From Apostichopus japonicus (taxonomy: Eukaryota > Echinodermata > Holothuroidea > Aspidochirotida > Stichopodidae): DNA of 64,000 nt. Below the pieces are notes generated by a model. It made no database searches. It was given only the letters and a program-made list of their open reading frames with translations, and was not told the DNA's origin. Where the stretch lies: NCBI RefSeq assembly GCF_037975245.1, contig NC_092580.1:13237501-13301500 (forward strand), read 5' to 3'. Each line of letters starts with the position of its first letter. The first letter of the stretch is position 1. A program made the translations under genes and the position numbers. Shown one piece after another: positions 12,674-24,667 of this stretch.

Positions 12674-13360
12674 CCGCCGCGCCTCCTACGCCTATGTGTG
12701 TAGTGTTCGGTTTCGGAAATATCTGCTATTTTTCATTTCCTTCAACCAAGTTTAATAATAGCCGTTATAAGAGGTTTAAAATTTGTACACCAATAAATTA
12801 ACTGTGTCTGAATTTTCGAAAATTTCTGACCAACATTGTGCATCACACTTCCCTCTACTCGTGCAATTTTGACCGGTCTGTTAGGGGTTGAAGGTAGTTT
12901 TTCTATATTGGTTGTCCATAGATGAAATTTTGTACAACATTATGGGTATATATGTTTTGAAGTGAGTTTATTCACGAGAAATGTGAATTTTCAAATTCTG
13001 AACAAATTTGGGGCTTAAAACCTTGAAAAGTGGGGCTGACGGGTATTGTGGGCCGCGACGTAGAATCACCTACAAAAGCAAAGACCCACAGGACATGCGA
13101 TCAGGTCGAACATGACGTGTGCCGGGTTGACAATCTTCAAAAAGGATGGATGGAAAAAAAAACTATTAGGAAATACTTGGTTCTCAGGCCAAAGTGTACA
13201 TCTGGTTGGTCATTTCAAGCCCGAGAAGTGCCGTTTCCGGTGATCTGGGGGGTATCAAACCAGAAATTTTCTTGTACGCTGCGCGCCAACCGATGGTGGC
13301 GCTCCGCTTAGATAGTAATTCGCGCCCCCCGGGTTAGAAAATCCTGGATACGCGCCTGCT

Positions 13361-13698
13361 ACCGGGGAGCTGCTATTTGGTGCAGTCCCCTACCATGAAA
13401 GCAGTGACGGGTCGTGGATTTCTCGAAAGAAGCCGCCCGAGAGCCTGCAAATATCGGTAACTACCGAAAGAGGGGTGCGCAGTAATACTCTGATAAAATA
13501 CAAGGAGTGCAACTGTTAAAGCATGTACACGGAAAGGGTAGAAAAGCAGGGCTAGTGCTCTAGTGATCGACGCGCAAAGCCTTGGTGGGAGGGGAGGGGG
13601 AGGGGGAGCATACTTCCAACGTTTAGTTGAGGGAAAACTTTCAGAAGGAGGATTTTGTTGACATTCAGTTGGGAATCGTGCATTAGAGAGCGCCCGGG
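13361..13698. other. unassigned spacer between two transposon-like elements
   Basis: No gene or element recognised. G-rich runs occur near 13590-13605. Confidence 0.4.
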
Positions 13699-14440
13699 CA
13701 GTGGCGTCGCCAAGGGGGGGGCAGGGGGCACGTGCCCCCTGGAAAAACCAGTGCCCCCGAGTGCCCCCCCCCCCCATCTCAGATTTGGGTTGGTAAAAAA
13801 AATATATATATTTTGTTATATTCAACTCCCATCATCTGAGTTGGTTTTTCATAAGGACAAAGAAGCACAGTAATTCGTATTTTCTTCAAATGAGCTGCGA
13901 AAAAATGAAAAAGTTTATCCTTGACCGCCGGGTATCGAAGTCGTAACCCGCGCCATCACAACAGGTGTCGATATTTACATTGAATGTGTCAGTGCTCAGT
14001 GAGATCCCTGATAGGAGCCAATAACGATGCTGGAACCTGTTACATCTTAATAGATAATGGGAGAAAACGAGAAGGACAAGAAAGGAGTCGGGGGGTCATG
14101 CACACATTAATTCAACAAATGTAGGTTCTATTGATAGGGTTAGGCATAATATCGACAGCATGTGGTTCATATCCTCTGCAAAGGATATGTTCTGCGCGTT
14201 GTTAAAATCATTACCTCAAAAATAGCAATTTCTGGAGATATCTTCAGATCGAAGTTAGCATCAAATGTGGCACCATTTTGCATCTAGCCCATCCCCCGTA
14301 TGCGAACATTTTCCAAAGGGGGGGCACCCCTCCCCTTAGACCCCTCCCCCAGGACGGCGATCCGTATCCACCTAAGTGCCCCCCATCAAATGCTGGTGCC
14401 CCCTGTGCCCCCCAGGCTGAAAAGTCTGGCGACGCCACTG
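13699..14440. mobile_element. hAT-like non-autonomous element (742 bp)
   Basis: The left end CAGTGGCGTCGCCA and right end TGGCGACGCCACTG are inverted repeats. The flanking 8-mers, cgcccggg (13691-13698) and gccccggg (14441-14448), match at 6 of 8 positions, consistent with a decayed hAT target duplication. The sequence inside both ends is rich in gtgcccc/ggggcac blocks. No transposase remains. Confidence 0.7.
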
Positions 14441-14448
14441 GCCCCGGG

Positions 14449-17400
14449 GCCCAGGACGCCCTGACAGACAAGCGCGAGTCACTAACAGTTGAACAGTTAT
14501 ATATCTTTATTAGTTTCTCTGTCCTGCGATATGCCACAAGCTCTGTCAATACGAGTGACACACACTTTGATTAAACGTTGGGAAAATATATATGCGTCTG
14601 GTGAAGGTTGCATGTTACTTCATGATCTTCATTAATTCCTATGCACTACACATTTGAACTGTGCCACATTTCAACTGTAACAAATGTTAACTTTACAGCA
14701 TCATCTAGTTCATCCAGTTTTACTTGTTTTTTTTAACACCAGCCTGGATTAACTGGGCGCCTAACGACTCCCTGTTTTAAAGGTCACACTGCCGATTGTA
14801 TCACATTAAGGTCCCGGTTCATTATCAACCTTCAAAGAAATCACTAGTGAATTTAAGCTATTCCTCCGGATGTGAAGAAGATATACAAACTAGTTATCGG
14901 AAGCAGTGTGACTTCCGAAACTTGTGAGAGTTTTCTCTAGGTACTTTCCCAAATTAGTACCGAACAAAAAATCTATATCACAAAAAAAAAATGTTATTAT
15001 TATAAATGATATCCTTTAGTAGACGGTTCAATGTTTTAAGCTGCTTACGGGGTTTACACGCAAGCGCCAGTTGTCGAATGCGGTTAGTTATGAATTCTTT
15101 TAACTCCATTATCATTTCATTTCTCGAACACGCTGACCTTATCAAGTGTTTGTTACAAGTTTTTCTTACTGTTACAGCATTTGAATCCGTTAACGTAAAA
15201 CAGTATTATATATTGTATATGAGGAACTTGTCCATAGTAGTACGGCACAAGAAATTGGGAAGTTGAACTCAAATATTCCTCTTTGGTTTCAGGAAAGGTA
15301 AAAACTTTGAAGTCACTTTTACCGACCTTGCAAAATTGTGAGGTGGAACGCGGATGGTAAAGTCGGCAATGACTTTTAAAGCGAATTGCAAAGTCTGTAA
15401 TTACTATTACGGTTAGATTCGCCCAACACGGCAACATGCAGAAGGTTGTACTCAAAGCCGAAGCGAGTTATTCAGCTCACACATCCGGAGTCTATGTATG
15501 ATAAGTTCTGCAATACCGCTCTCGTTTATTTCGGGGACACATTTCACACTATAGTTCTGAATTGTTCATTAGTGCATGGAGAGCGCATCGCCGCAATGTA
15601 TCCGCCGCAGCCACATGAATAACGTCATGTGTTATAATGATTCGCGCCCCTTTTTGGAGGACTGAAGTTTCCCATTGATACGTCTCAATCCTAGCTCTAC
15701 GAGCCTGGCCCTAGGCCCCCATCTTCATACCCCAGTCACCATCCCTTGCTAGAACCATGTGCGAACCGCTCTGTATAGGTATAGAAGGCATCCCCGTTTG
15801 GCCCAGGCCCTACTTTTTGAGGTAATCATTTTGGACAATATGAAGGATATTATGAAGTAAGCATACATTAATCTTTAACACACATTACCCCATGCTCGAT
15901 CATTAGCTACAGCACCCTGAATGCGACCCCCCCCCCTCCATACCCTTACACTCTCTCTCTCGTCAGGCCTGTGTACAGGGTACAAGAGGAAAGGATGCAT
16001 GCGTAACATTATTGTTCATGAGAAAAGGAACCTCTTAATATTAAACACAAAATGCTATCTATCATTAATTCATATTCCTGTGTAAAAGTAAGTGAATAAG
16101 CAGTTTGCTAACAGTTTTTGTTTTATTTGAAATGTTAATTTATATTCCAGTCTTTTGATTTTGTAAACTTCTGTTCATGCTCCCCATCCTCCTGAGTCTC
16201 CTCTCATTCCTTTACTATACTTAAGAGACAAAGACTCGTGAAGATTGCTGCTACTTGTGTGTAATTTATTTTACCATTAACCAAAAGTGGAAATAATTAC
16301 CACGTATGAGTACAAATTAAAACCTCTCAGTCTAAATCAACTATCAAAAAAGAAAGTTAAAGAAAAAAAAAATAGCGCCAACAGTTGAAGGGGCCCTCTC
16401 TCTTACCCCCCCCCCCACCCACCCATCCTCCAACCAAAAAGAAAAAAAAAGAAGGACAGGGAGAAGTAAACTAACTCCACTATACCTCTTGAAAATAAAT
16501 TCATTAAACAAACGATTCCAGTAACATGTAGGTTCCTATAGCACCGATGTGTGTCTTCACTAATTGTTTTAAATATTAAGGAATTAAGATAACACATGAG
16601 ATAAAGCTAACAGATGAGTATAAGGCAATTTTTTTATTGATTAAGTTTTGGGAGTAAGTATATGAAGTGAAATAAAAAGGTATATAAAAAAAACCCATGT
16701 GAACAAAAGACTAAAGCAATTTAATAATAAAAAAATTAATTGATCCCACAGTCAATGTCGTTTCCCCACACCCCCCCAAAAAAAATATGGTTCCACTTAT
16801 AATAACAATAACAAAAATAATAACAATGGAAAAAAAAGGAAAAAAGGCAATGCAATAAACATTGGAAAACAACAACTTATGAGGAAGTGAGAGGTATTTC
16901 AGTTCAGCATCACTGGCTACTGCTATATAATAAGGACACTCGAAGAAGCCAACAGCAAGGAGACCATTACTTAGTATTAGGTTTTTGTATGGTGGTAGCT
17001 TTCAAACTTCCAATTTATGAAGTACCTATTACAGTTTGTTATGTCCTCAAAGATTCTCCCCCATTTGGATCTTTCAGATGGGAGAGATCCCTTAAGTCAA
17101 GTGAGAAATGTGGGACAGAAATCACATAATATTGTGAACCTCACACAAAATAAAAGTAAGTAAAGAACTTCACTGCATAGATGATGACAGAAAAATAGAA
17201 AGTTTTCAAGTCTCCATCTTTCCATGTTACTTGTTAGCTTCAGGAGCGGACCCCAAGGGGGAGGTGTGGGGGGGGGAAGAGGAGAGGAGAGGGCGGTGGA
17301 TGTACATATCGTTTTCAACTTCAAACAAAACTCTAAACTTCTTATTAGCAAAACATTGCGTTTTGACCTAATTATGGGCCTAATTTATAGTCTAAATATG

Positions 17401-18329
17401 CCTCGGAATGAACCACTTGATTTTGAGTAGTTTTGTTTCTCTGGAGAACCCCCTGACATTGGAGTCGGCTTAAACGACCACAGACCCAAGCAGCCTTCTT
17501 TATGAAACACTGGAACCACCAGTGTTATCAGTCACAGGTAAAGAACGAAAGGCAGAAAGGCATGCATTTTCATGTCACAATAGAAATGTGATTCTAAGAA
17601 GAAAAACTTTGGATAATAATTATAAAATTATTCAATTCAGGCAAAGTAGAAGTAGGCCAAACCATTAATTAAATTCAAGGTTAGATTGGACATTTGATAA
17701 TCCACATGAATTTATAGCAGATATGCCATGTTCACATGAATTTGTACAAATATGCCATTTTCACATGAATTTATAGCAAATGTGCCACGTTGAGCAGTTT
17801 GCACAATTTGTCTTGTAAACAGGCAGTCTGGATGAACCAGAAACTATTCAGAGTGTCGCTCCTGTACTTTGAGACCAAGTGATGTCAAGTTATATAACTA
17901 TGGGTTTTTTTTGTCCAGTGCATACCCAACTGCTCAACCCTATTCACCCTCAATCTCAAACTCATTCCAGCCTCAAACATTACCTTACATGAATATATAA
18001 GAACTTGTCCAGGGGGAAAAAAAGAAGTAACATTCGAAGAAATAAAGAAATAGAAATAAGAAAGAAAAAACAAGTTTTTATCGTTAGGTCTTTTAAACAC
18101 AGACTTTATATTTTTCCATTTTTGTCGGCAGACAGAATGTAGATATCATCATTCCACAATTTCTTCTGTCGAAAAACTGAAACCACAAAATGTAGCTTCG
18201 CTTCTGACAAACACCCACTTATGATCATATTATACCAATCGTTTCTTTTACGGCGGAAAGACTACGGAGAGGAGAAGGGGAAAAAAAAAGTCCCTGTCCA
18301 ACTGTTTGACGTGATACAGTGTCGGTGCA
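14449..18329. other. spacer downstream of TEX264; no gene seen
   Basis: No gene recognised. It holds A-rich runs (16350-16860), poly-C and poly-G runs, and a three-copy tandem repeat at 17703-17791. The TEX264 3' UTR should occupy the right end; no AATAAA is obvious on the minus strand there, though a TATAAA variant lies near 18104-18109. Confidence 0.4.
17703..17791 (+). repeat. tandem repeat, three copies of about 30 bp
   Basis: Three imperfect units begin cacatgaattt and end in tatgcca- or tgtgcca-type sequence, starting at 17703, 17733 and 17762. Confidence 0.8.
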
Positions 18330-18605
18330 TTACTTGGGTGCCTCAACCTTTTCAAACGAGCTACTGCTATCCTCTCCACTCTCGTTTCTTGTCTTTTCGT
18401 CTGCCGAAGACTGACTTTTCGACAGACCCTTGTCATCTTGACTCTGTTCACCGTTTTCTCCATCCGTTTCTGGTTCCTCTGTGGGTTCCTCCGTGTAGGA
18501 GGCCTCTGGGACATAGAAGGCTTCTTGCTTTGACAGTGGCATCACAAAGTGGATGGTATCGGGGTCGTAGAACTCGACAGCAGGGTGGGCTGAAAGTTGT
18601 CTCTC
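18330..18605 (-). CDS. TEX264: TEX264 exon 3 with LIR motif
   Basis: Residues 160-250, from ERQLSAHPAVEFY through FYVPEASYTEEP, an acidic Glu/Ser-rich disordered tail, and the terminal SSSSFEKVEAPK before TAA (18330-18332). The acceptor is cccgttgtag. Confidence 0.92.
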   Translation of the reverse strand, partial: ERQLSAHPAVEFYDPDTIHFVMPLSKQEAFYVPEASYTEEPTEEPETDGENGEQSQDDKGLSKSQSSADEKTRNESGEDSSSSFEKVEAPK

Positions 18606-21468
18606 CTACAACGGGAAGAATGGAAAGTCACAATCGATGCAAACCTTTTAGTTCAGATCACACTTTATTGTTAATGCGGCTCTTTATCGATGGCAATACG
18701 TCAAAATTTGACTACAAGCTGAAGATTCGATGCAACCTTCTTGACATATTATGGCGGACCTGGTTACCTTAAGGAAAATGCAAAAATATTTGGAGGTATA
18801 AACAGGACTTAAATTTAAAGACACTTTCAAAGTTAACTGGCTTAAAACATTGAAGTCTGAATTGTTATAAAGCGCCTCCCCCCCCCCCCAAGTAAGTTGG
18901 ATTATCCAAATGCCAAATTTACAAAGGACATATTACGTACAGGAGGTTGAATACCAAGGCATGTTTCAGAATTTTGAAAAATGCTTCTAAGTATTCTTCC
19001 AAAAAAATCAGTCAACAGAACACATTTGAGTCACTTAATATCATGAGATGAACTGAATTGAACAGGTACGTCAAATTCTTCCTCAAAGTGATAATAATAA
19101 TAGTTAGATTAACATAACGCAGACTTATCCACAGATAACGGTGCTCAAGGTGCATCACAATATATATCACCCTGGTCAATTATAGAGACAATCCCTCCAC
19201 CTGGCATCAACTAAACAGTGTCCAACTGACAATTTAGCCCACAGGTCCCCATTTATACATCTGGGTGAAGAGAGGCATTGGAGGTAAAGTGTTTTGCCCA
19301 ACGACACAACCTAATGATCTGGCCAGGACTCGCACATACAAACCTTAGGTCACAAGTCCGCTGCCTTAACCACTTGTTAACCACTCGCACAGTGACTCGA
19401 GTCTGAGGTTAAAATCACTAGCGATGATTCAACCTTTAAAAGGTCCCTATTTTTTTTAAATTTTATTTCAGACAAAAAAAAACATGTTGCTTAACATGGA
19501 ATGGTGGGACAGTACACTAGATGGTGGAAGGATTACCCAGCTGGTGTTAATGAGGAGTTTTGAAACACCGGAAGAGTAAGAGTGCTATGACTGTGTAGAG
19601 ACAGGTAAGTGGTAAACTGATGTCCAGTCACCTACAAATCTACAGTACAGATCTTCTACAAGAATTGAGATACTGTACTCACCGTTATATAATTATCAAG
19701 TCTAGGGTAGACTCTCATGATGGCGATGTAACACGAGAGGTCCCACGCATAGGGAAATTTGGCATGTACGGCAAAATCCACACTTGGAATCTCAAAAGAT
19801 TTAAACCCTTTGTCTAAGAGTTTCTTCTCGACGTCCTTGTCCACTTTGCTATCTCCTTCCGCGAGGACACCTGCTACCATGCTACGTAATTTTGAATGTT
19901 CCACCTGGTTGAAAAAGATGATGGAAGACTGGGTTAATCTGGTTCATCGATCATATATATATATATAGAATATAAAGTGTGTTAGCAGTATATAGTGCAA
20001 TTGGTGCAGAGCTATATAGATATATGTACAGTATAAACACGCTATTCCATCGCGTTGCAACTCAGTTTTACACACACATTGAGTTCTTTTCACTGTGACA
20101 TCATCAGGCAACTAAATCTTGCAAGGACCACTATTTCCTTTCCGGGCTGTCAGGGGGCTATAGCTAGGAAAGTTTTGTGATTACCTAATTGACCTGCCAC
20201 GGTCATAAATCTACCTCAATTAGCCTGCATAGCTTGTTAACACCCCATTTGGCTCTTTGTGCTTAAACACTGTGTTGAAACATGTTCATGTCTACAGTGT
20301 AGTTTATCATACAGCGTTGACACAAAGACCCTCATACAAAGTATATGTGGCAGGCGTTGCAGACTAATTAGTAAAAGAGGTCATTTTAGGACCTAGGCAG
20401 GTCGATTACATATATCCTATTCCATGATGGTGTGCTGTAGTTGTGGTCTATAAAGCAGACCTTTAAATATGCTAGAATCACATAATGGACACTCATGCTC
20501 AAATTCCATCAAGCAGTTTATTGTAGCACTCAAGGTATTCCCCAACTTAGACATTAAATTGTCTAGAACTGAACATTTCTCAATCCTTGTGTTTCCATTA
20601 GGACGATCAAAACTTCACAAAAATAATTTTCAACACTTGTAGCAAGATTAAGCATGCTAACATTTGGGACCAATACTGAAACACCTTTGACCTCCGCCAA
20701 AGTGAAGTACAACAACTACAAAGTACTTTGAAATAGAATGTGAGTGGTACCAGGTAAACATTACATTTCATCACCACTTGGCACTTGGCAAGAGGACAAT
20801 CATTGGCTTTGAGCCATGGCAAAATCCAACATTTACTAGGCTCACAAGTAACAGTAACACAACAGCAAAAAAACTTTTAATACATCAAAAAAATAGTACA
20901 CCAAAGGATTAAGACAAAACTCAGGAGTTAGATTTTTCACTTCAGAAACTTCTAATTCATTGCTAAACTTGTAGTGTGAATCCAAGTCCGATTCATCACC
21001 AGTTGGATATACTTTATCTGTTGTCTGTTTCTTGTGAGTAATACTAAAATAGAGCTAGCACAGGTTTCCGGTTCAGCCTAGGTCTAACGTTAGGCTTTAC
21101 GTTAGTACTTTAGTACAGTAGTAGTACTGACCATTGTAATTGAATAATTAGTTAAAATAAACATGCTTTCAACCTGAACGGTTTGAATGGGTTAAAATGC
21201 AGATGAACTGTACCGTTTTCGGGTCATCATAGTAGATGGCACATATTTTTAAGTCTGGTGCTAAAAGTTGAAGTTCAGTAAACAAAGGCCCAATGTCTTT
21301 ATATGGCCCCGTCGCAAACTTGTAAGCCAATTTCAGCTTTCCAAATGGAGGTTTCCCTGTACCAACATCAATCGAAGCAAAAACGCCAGAGTACCACAAC
21401 AACGAAAGTAGTGTCAATGAAAGAGCTACTAAAAGGCCAACGATGCCGAGGACAATAACGTCGTCCAT
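18330..21468 (-). CDS. TEX264: TEX264 homologue, ER-phagy receptor (complete, 3 exons, 250 aa)
   Basis: Single-pass ER membrane protein that binds Atg8/LC3 and drives selective autophagy of ER; it also recruits p97 to DNA-protein adducts in vertebrates. Exons 21468-21214, 19904-19683 and 18605-18330 join with both introns in phase 0. Residues 4-27 form the N-terminal membrane helix. The rest of exon 1 and exon 2 hold the GyrI-like domain, with AYKF, FTELQ, IYYDDPKTV, and FKSFEIPSVDFAVHAKFPY. The exon 2/3 join gives YPRLDNYITERQLSAHP, IHFVMPLSKQ and FYVPE, lining up with vertebrate TEX264. The last exon encodes an acidic Ser-rich tail ending SSSSFEKVEAPK. F243-x-x-V246 after four serines fits the LC3-interacting motif of human TEX264 in position and phospho-serine context. 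It is shorter than the human protein (about 313 aa), mainly in the tail. Confidence 0.93.
19086..19397 (-). mobile_element. tRNA-derived SINE in TEX264 intron 2
   Basis: Read on the minus strand, the head contains gcgagtggtta and agtggttaaggcagcgg, resembling a tRNA-Leu type A box and D-arm region. About 45 bases later comes gtgcgagtcc, close to the B-box consensus. A body with cgttgggcaaaacac follows, then a tail of ATT repeats near 19089-19100. This is the layout of a tRNA-headed SINE. The sense is the same as TEX264. Confidence 0.6.
19683..19904 (-). CDS. TEX264: TEX264 exon 2
   Basis: Residues 86-159, from VEHSKLRSMVAGVLAEG to YPRLDNYIT. Acceptor ttttcaaccag, donor gtgagt, both phase 0. 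The ATG inside this exon's longest frame is not a real start; the coding runs through the splice site. Confidence 0.92.
19905..21213 (-). other. TEX264 intron 1
   Basis: About 1.3 kb of AT-rich intron with a short (AT)n tract near 19952-19968; no exon or element recognised. Confidence 0.5.
21214..21468 (-). CDS. TEX264: TEX264 exon 1
   Basis: Residues 1-85: start methionine, membrane helix (VIVLGIVGLLVALSLTLLSL) and the first part of the GyrI-like domain to YYDDPKT. Donor gtacag, phase 0. Confidence 0.92.
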
Positions 21469-22370
21469 TGCTGATCCAATTCCGGGAGGTTTCTTGTTAC
21501 AAAGTGTTTAGGGAATGTTTTGTGGCTGCATACGTAGTTTAGTCGTGTGCAATAGCAGATTGTGCACTATTATTCTGTACAGCTGAACTTGTATATCGCA
21601 CAATTCATACCGAAGGTAACAATGAAGGGGAGTACGTACAATTATGAATCCCCCATCCGTGTTAGTCTCGAATCCGCTTTTACAGCAACATATCATTTCT
21701 CTATTCGGTTGCTTGATGACTGTTCATATATTAGTCACGATCGGAGCCGTATTAATAAATCTCTGAAAATACTTTACCCGGTATCGTGCAGTAATATAGT
21801 GTGCAAAATGGGACAACTGCTATAACATACAAAAATGAATAACATAAACAGCAAAACTGCTACCCACAAAATTACATAAAATTATTTCCCGACGCTGCAT
21901 GTGTAGAGCGATTAGATATGTAAGCTACAGACACGTTTATAGCTCTAATCCAGACTTATGGGTGTATTTATTTCCAGTAAGACCTTGAGTATTTTCACTC
22001 TCAGGAAACAAATCAATTAACTCCATGGACGTTAAGCAGATCGTTGCGGACCAGCACTCAATCGCAACAAAAACTCGTTGTTTTCCCCATTAATATATGC
22101 ACCATACACGTATAAGTCAGTTACAAGATTACTAAGTTGAACCCCACTTGTGGTGAACGGCACATCATCGCATGGTTCGACTATGGCAATGAGGGTTTCT
22201 CTTGCAGTGCAGCAGTCGTCAAAGTTCTGAGGAAGTCAGCCCCTCGTCTATGACGACAATGCTATTCTCCGCCGACCCCCACCGACTACCTGTCTCTCAT
22301 AATTATGGTTCCTGGTTTTGCCCTCTTATGCTTCTACTCGTCTAAAGTCTCTGTCCACTCGTCTCCTGGT

Positions 22371-22640
22371 TAACATAACATAACATAACAATTAATATTT
22401 ATATAGCGCTATTCCATCTAGATCATAGCGCTTGTGACACAGACACAAATTAGCATGGAAATAGGTGAGTCTTAAGATTACTACGAAATTGAGAGATATT
22501 GTCAGTTTCTCTTATAGTACGAGGGAGATTGTTCCATGACTGTGGACCGGCTACACTGAACGATTTCTGACCCAAGACCTTGTTCGTTCTAGGAACATTC
22601 AAGCGGGTTATGTCATGAGTAGAGCGGAGAGTTCTTTGGT
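22371..22640 (-). mobile_element. retroposon 3' end with pentanucleotide tail
   Basis: A taaca tandem tail (22371-22391) abuts atttatatagcgct, and the body runs to about 22640. The same ttatatagcgct next to a simple-repeat tail occurs at 36135, so this looks like a dispersed retroposon family inserted in minus orientation. Confidence 0.45.
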
Positions 22641-23335
22641 TGTCTCATAATATGCTTCCATCGGTTGAAAATAATGTCCGTTAGCCTTGCCCTTTATATA
22701 CTTTATTAGGCCTACTGTTGGTAACCCCGCCCCCCCCCTCCACCCCTTGCTGCAGCTGGATTTCTCCATATTATCACATCTGCCTTTTAAAAATAACCCC
22801 AAAAGCTGTTTTAAGATGTATACTTCTGGTGTACCGCCGTTGCCTCTTTCTTTCTACCCACAAACTCCTGTGCACATCACAATCGTGTTACTAGCTGGGT
22901 ATTCGGGACATAACATTATCTTGGGCTGTGTTTGGGGCCCGTACCTCTCCTACACGTACTGGCTAAGCCTAGCTACGATACGACCATCTTCAAGTTGCAA
23001 AAGGAAAATCCTCTTTGAACATGCTTGCCCCAGTTGGCGGGTAATATCTGCTATCAATACACATGTCTTAATTGGTTAGTTTCAATTCAAATCAAATGAT
23101 ATTATCATAGGTTATGACACACCTATAACGCGATTCACTGAAACATTTTGGGGGGGGGGGGGGGGGATAGGCCCACTTCTTCGACCATGTCAGTGAAACG
23201 AACTTGATGATTCTGTGTGATACAAAACCTAACGTGCATCCATCCCGGCGAAGCTTTAGCACTCTTGCTGTCTTAGTACTTTTATTCAGTCGTGGTGAAC
23301 CCGTGACACCGTCTATTCCCTCCTATACAAGCATG

Positions 23336-23852
23336 CATGGGCGGCGATCATGGGGGGGGGGGACGGAGGGGGGGCATGTCCCCCAATATTTTAGGTGGGG
23401 GATATAGTATCTAATATCCCCCCAATATTTGGTGGCATAGTTTTTTTATGTGTCGCTATAAGTAGAAAATAATGCGTAGAAAATGCTTAGATGCAACTTA
23501 CAAGGCATGGGAAGTGCCATTTCCAGCGATCTGGGAGGCGTTTTCGGCCAAAATTTTCTTTTACGCTTCGCGCCAACTCATGGTGGCACTACGCTTAGAT
23601 ATTTTGCCTACAAGCTTCACCCTTCCCTCGGCAAATTCCTCGCTATGCGCCTGTCAAAACGTGTCACAATTTGTTACTAATATTATATTATTTTATTATA
23701 TTATATTATTTTATTTTTATATTATTTATATATATATATATATACATATACAAAATATCACGAAGCGCGTGAACAATTTTGGGATGAAAGTTGCTACGCG
23801 CCTGCACCCAAGCAAATGTCCCCCAATATTTGAAACAAATCGCTGCCCCCTG
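23336..23852. mobile_element. hAT-like element interrupted by another MITE copy
   Basis: The left end CATGGGCGGCGATC and the reverse complement of the right end, CAGGGGGCAGCGAT, are similar terminal repeats. The flanking 8-mers caagcatg and catgcatg match at 7 of 8. Inside, cccccaatattt occurs near both ends. A truncated copy of the CAGGCGCGTAGC-type MITE is nested at about 23484-23653, ending cgctatgcgcctg and carrying the shared module. Confidence 0.6.
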
Positions 23853-24638
23853 CATGCATGGACCCTGCCTGTATGTTACACATGCACCCAGCGTATAGAG
23901 CCCTATTACAATCCCATATTGTAACAAATCGTTGGTCACTGCTACTGTGACCGCCAAACGTTCACTTCGAAAAACATTACACATGTTACTATGGAGATCG
24001 ATAACATGTTGCACGTGAAACTGTGAACCTTCAACTTCCGCTTTCTCTTGAAATTAAAGTTCGAATTGCCGATATGATTTTTTCTTCTTCTTTATATCGC
24101 TAATTTTACGGAAACGTATATATTATTGCCAGAAAACAAAAATTGAAATTACGATAACATTTTCGAAATTACATACAATATTTTCGAAATTACCAAAAAA
24201 AAAAAAAAAAAATGTTTCTCTCGATATTTAAAAGATATTGTTGTATTATTTGTTTGGGAGCATAACGTTTGTGTACTAATTCAAGTCAATAAACCAATAT
24301 CGGCAAATTATCATAACCACATTTATTAACAATATGACAGATATTATTTTAATACGTCAATGATACCGAGTCTATCACGACAAAGTGTTACAAAACTAAC
24401 GATCGATGTATACAGATAACGGCCTGTGATTTGAATGACATGAAGGAACTGTTGTGACAAATATGCGCATGACGCGTAATATTAATTCAGTATAAAAACG
24501 GCTTTAGGGTAACTTTACAACAATAAGCATACAGTTGGGATTTAAAAAAAATCAATTCCATCAGAAAATATATAGATAGAATGACGGTATAGGGTGATTT
24601 CAGTTACGCTTCATTTTTTTAAATAAAGTTGTATATAT

Positions 24639-24667
24639 TTGTGTGTGTGTGTGTGGGGGGGGGGGGG
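24639..24667 (+). repeat. (GT)n followed by poly-G
   Basis: Alternating GT changes directly into a run of about twelve G. Confidence 0.9.

Larger units (their letters stand above)
11153..13360. mobile_element. composite hAT-like element with nested insertions
   Basis: The outer ends are inverted repeats: CAGGTGCGTATCCAGG at 11153 and CCTGGATACGCGCCTG ending at 13360. Next inside are matching gcgccccccgggt segments. The last five bases before the left end (ctacc) equal the first five after the right end, shorter than the 8 bp expected of hAT, so the boundaries are less secure than for 3694-4035. Inside sit a polypurine tract (11200-11395), a truncated MITE (about 11610-11931), a complete MITE (12291-12673) and, next to the right end, another copy of the shared 110-bp module (about 13205-13315). 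No intact transposase is seen. Confidence 0.55.

Noticed and set aside
18221-18772. 183-codon plus-strand ORF
   Set aside because: It is the antisense shadow of TEX264 exon 3.
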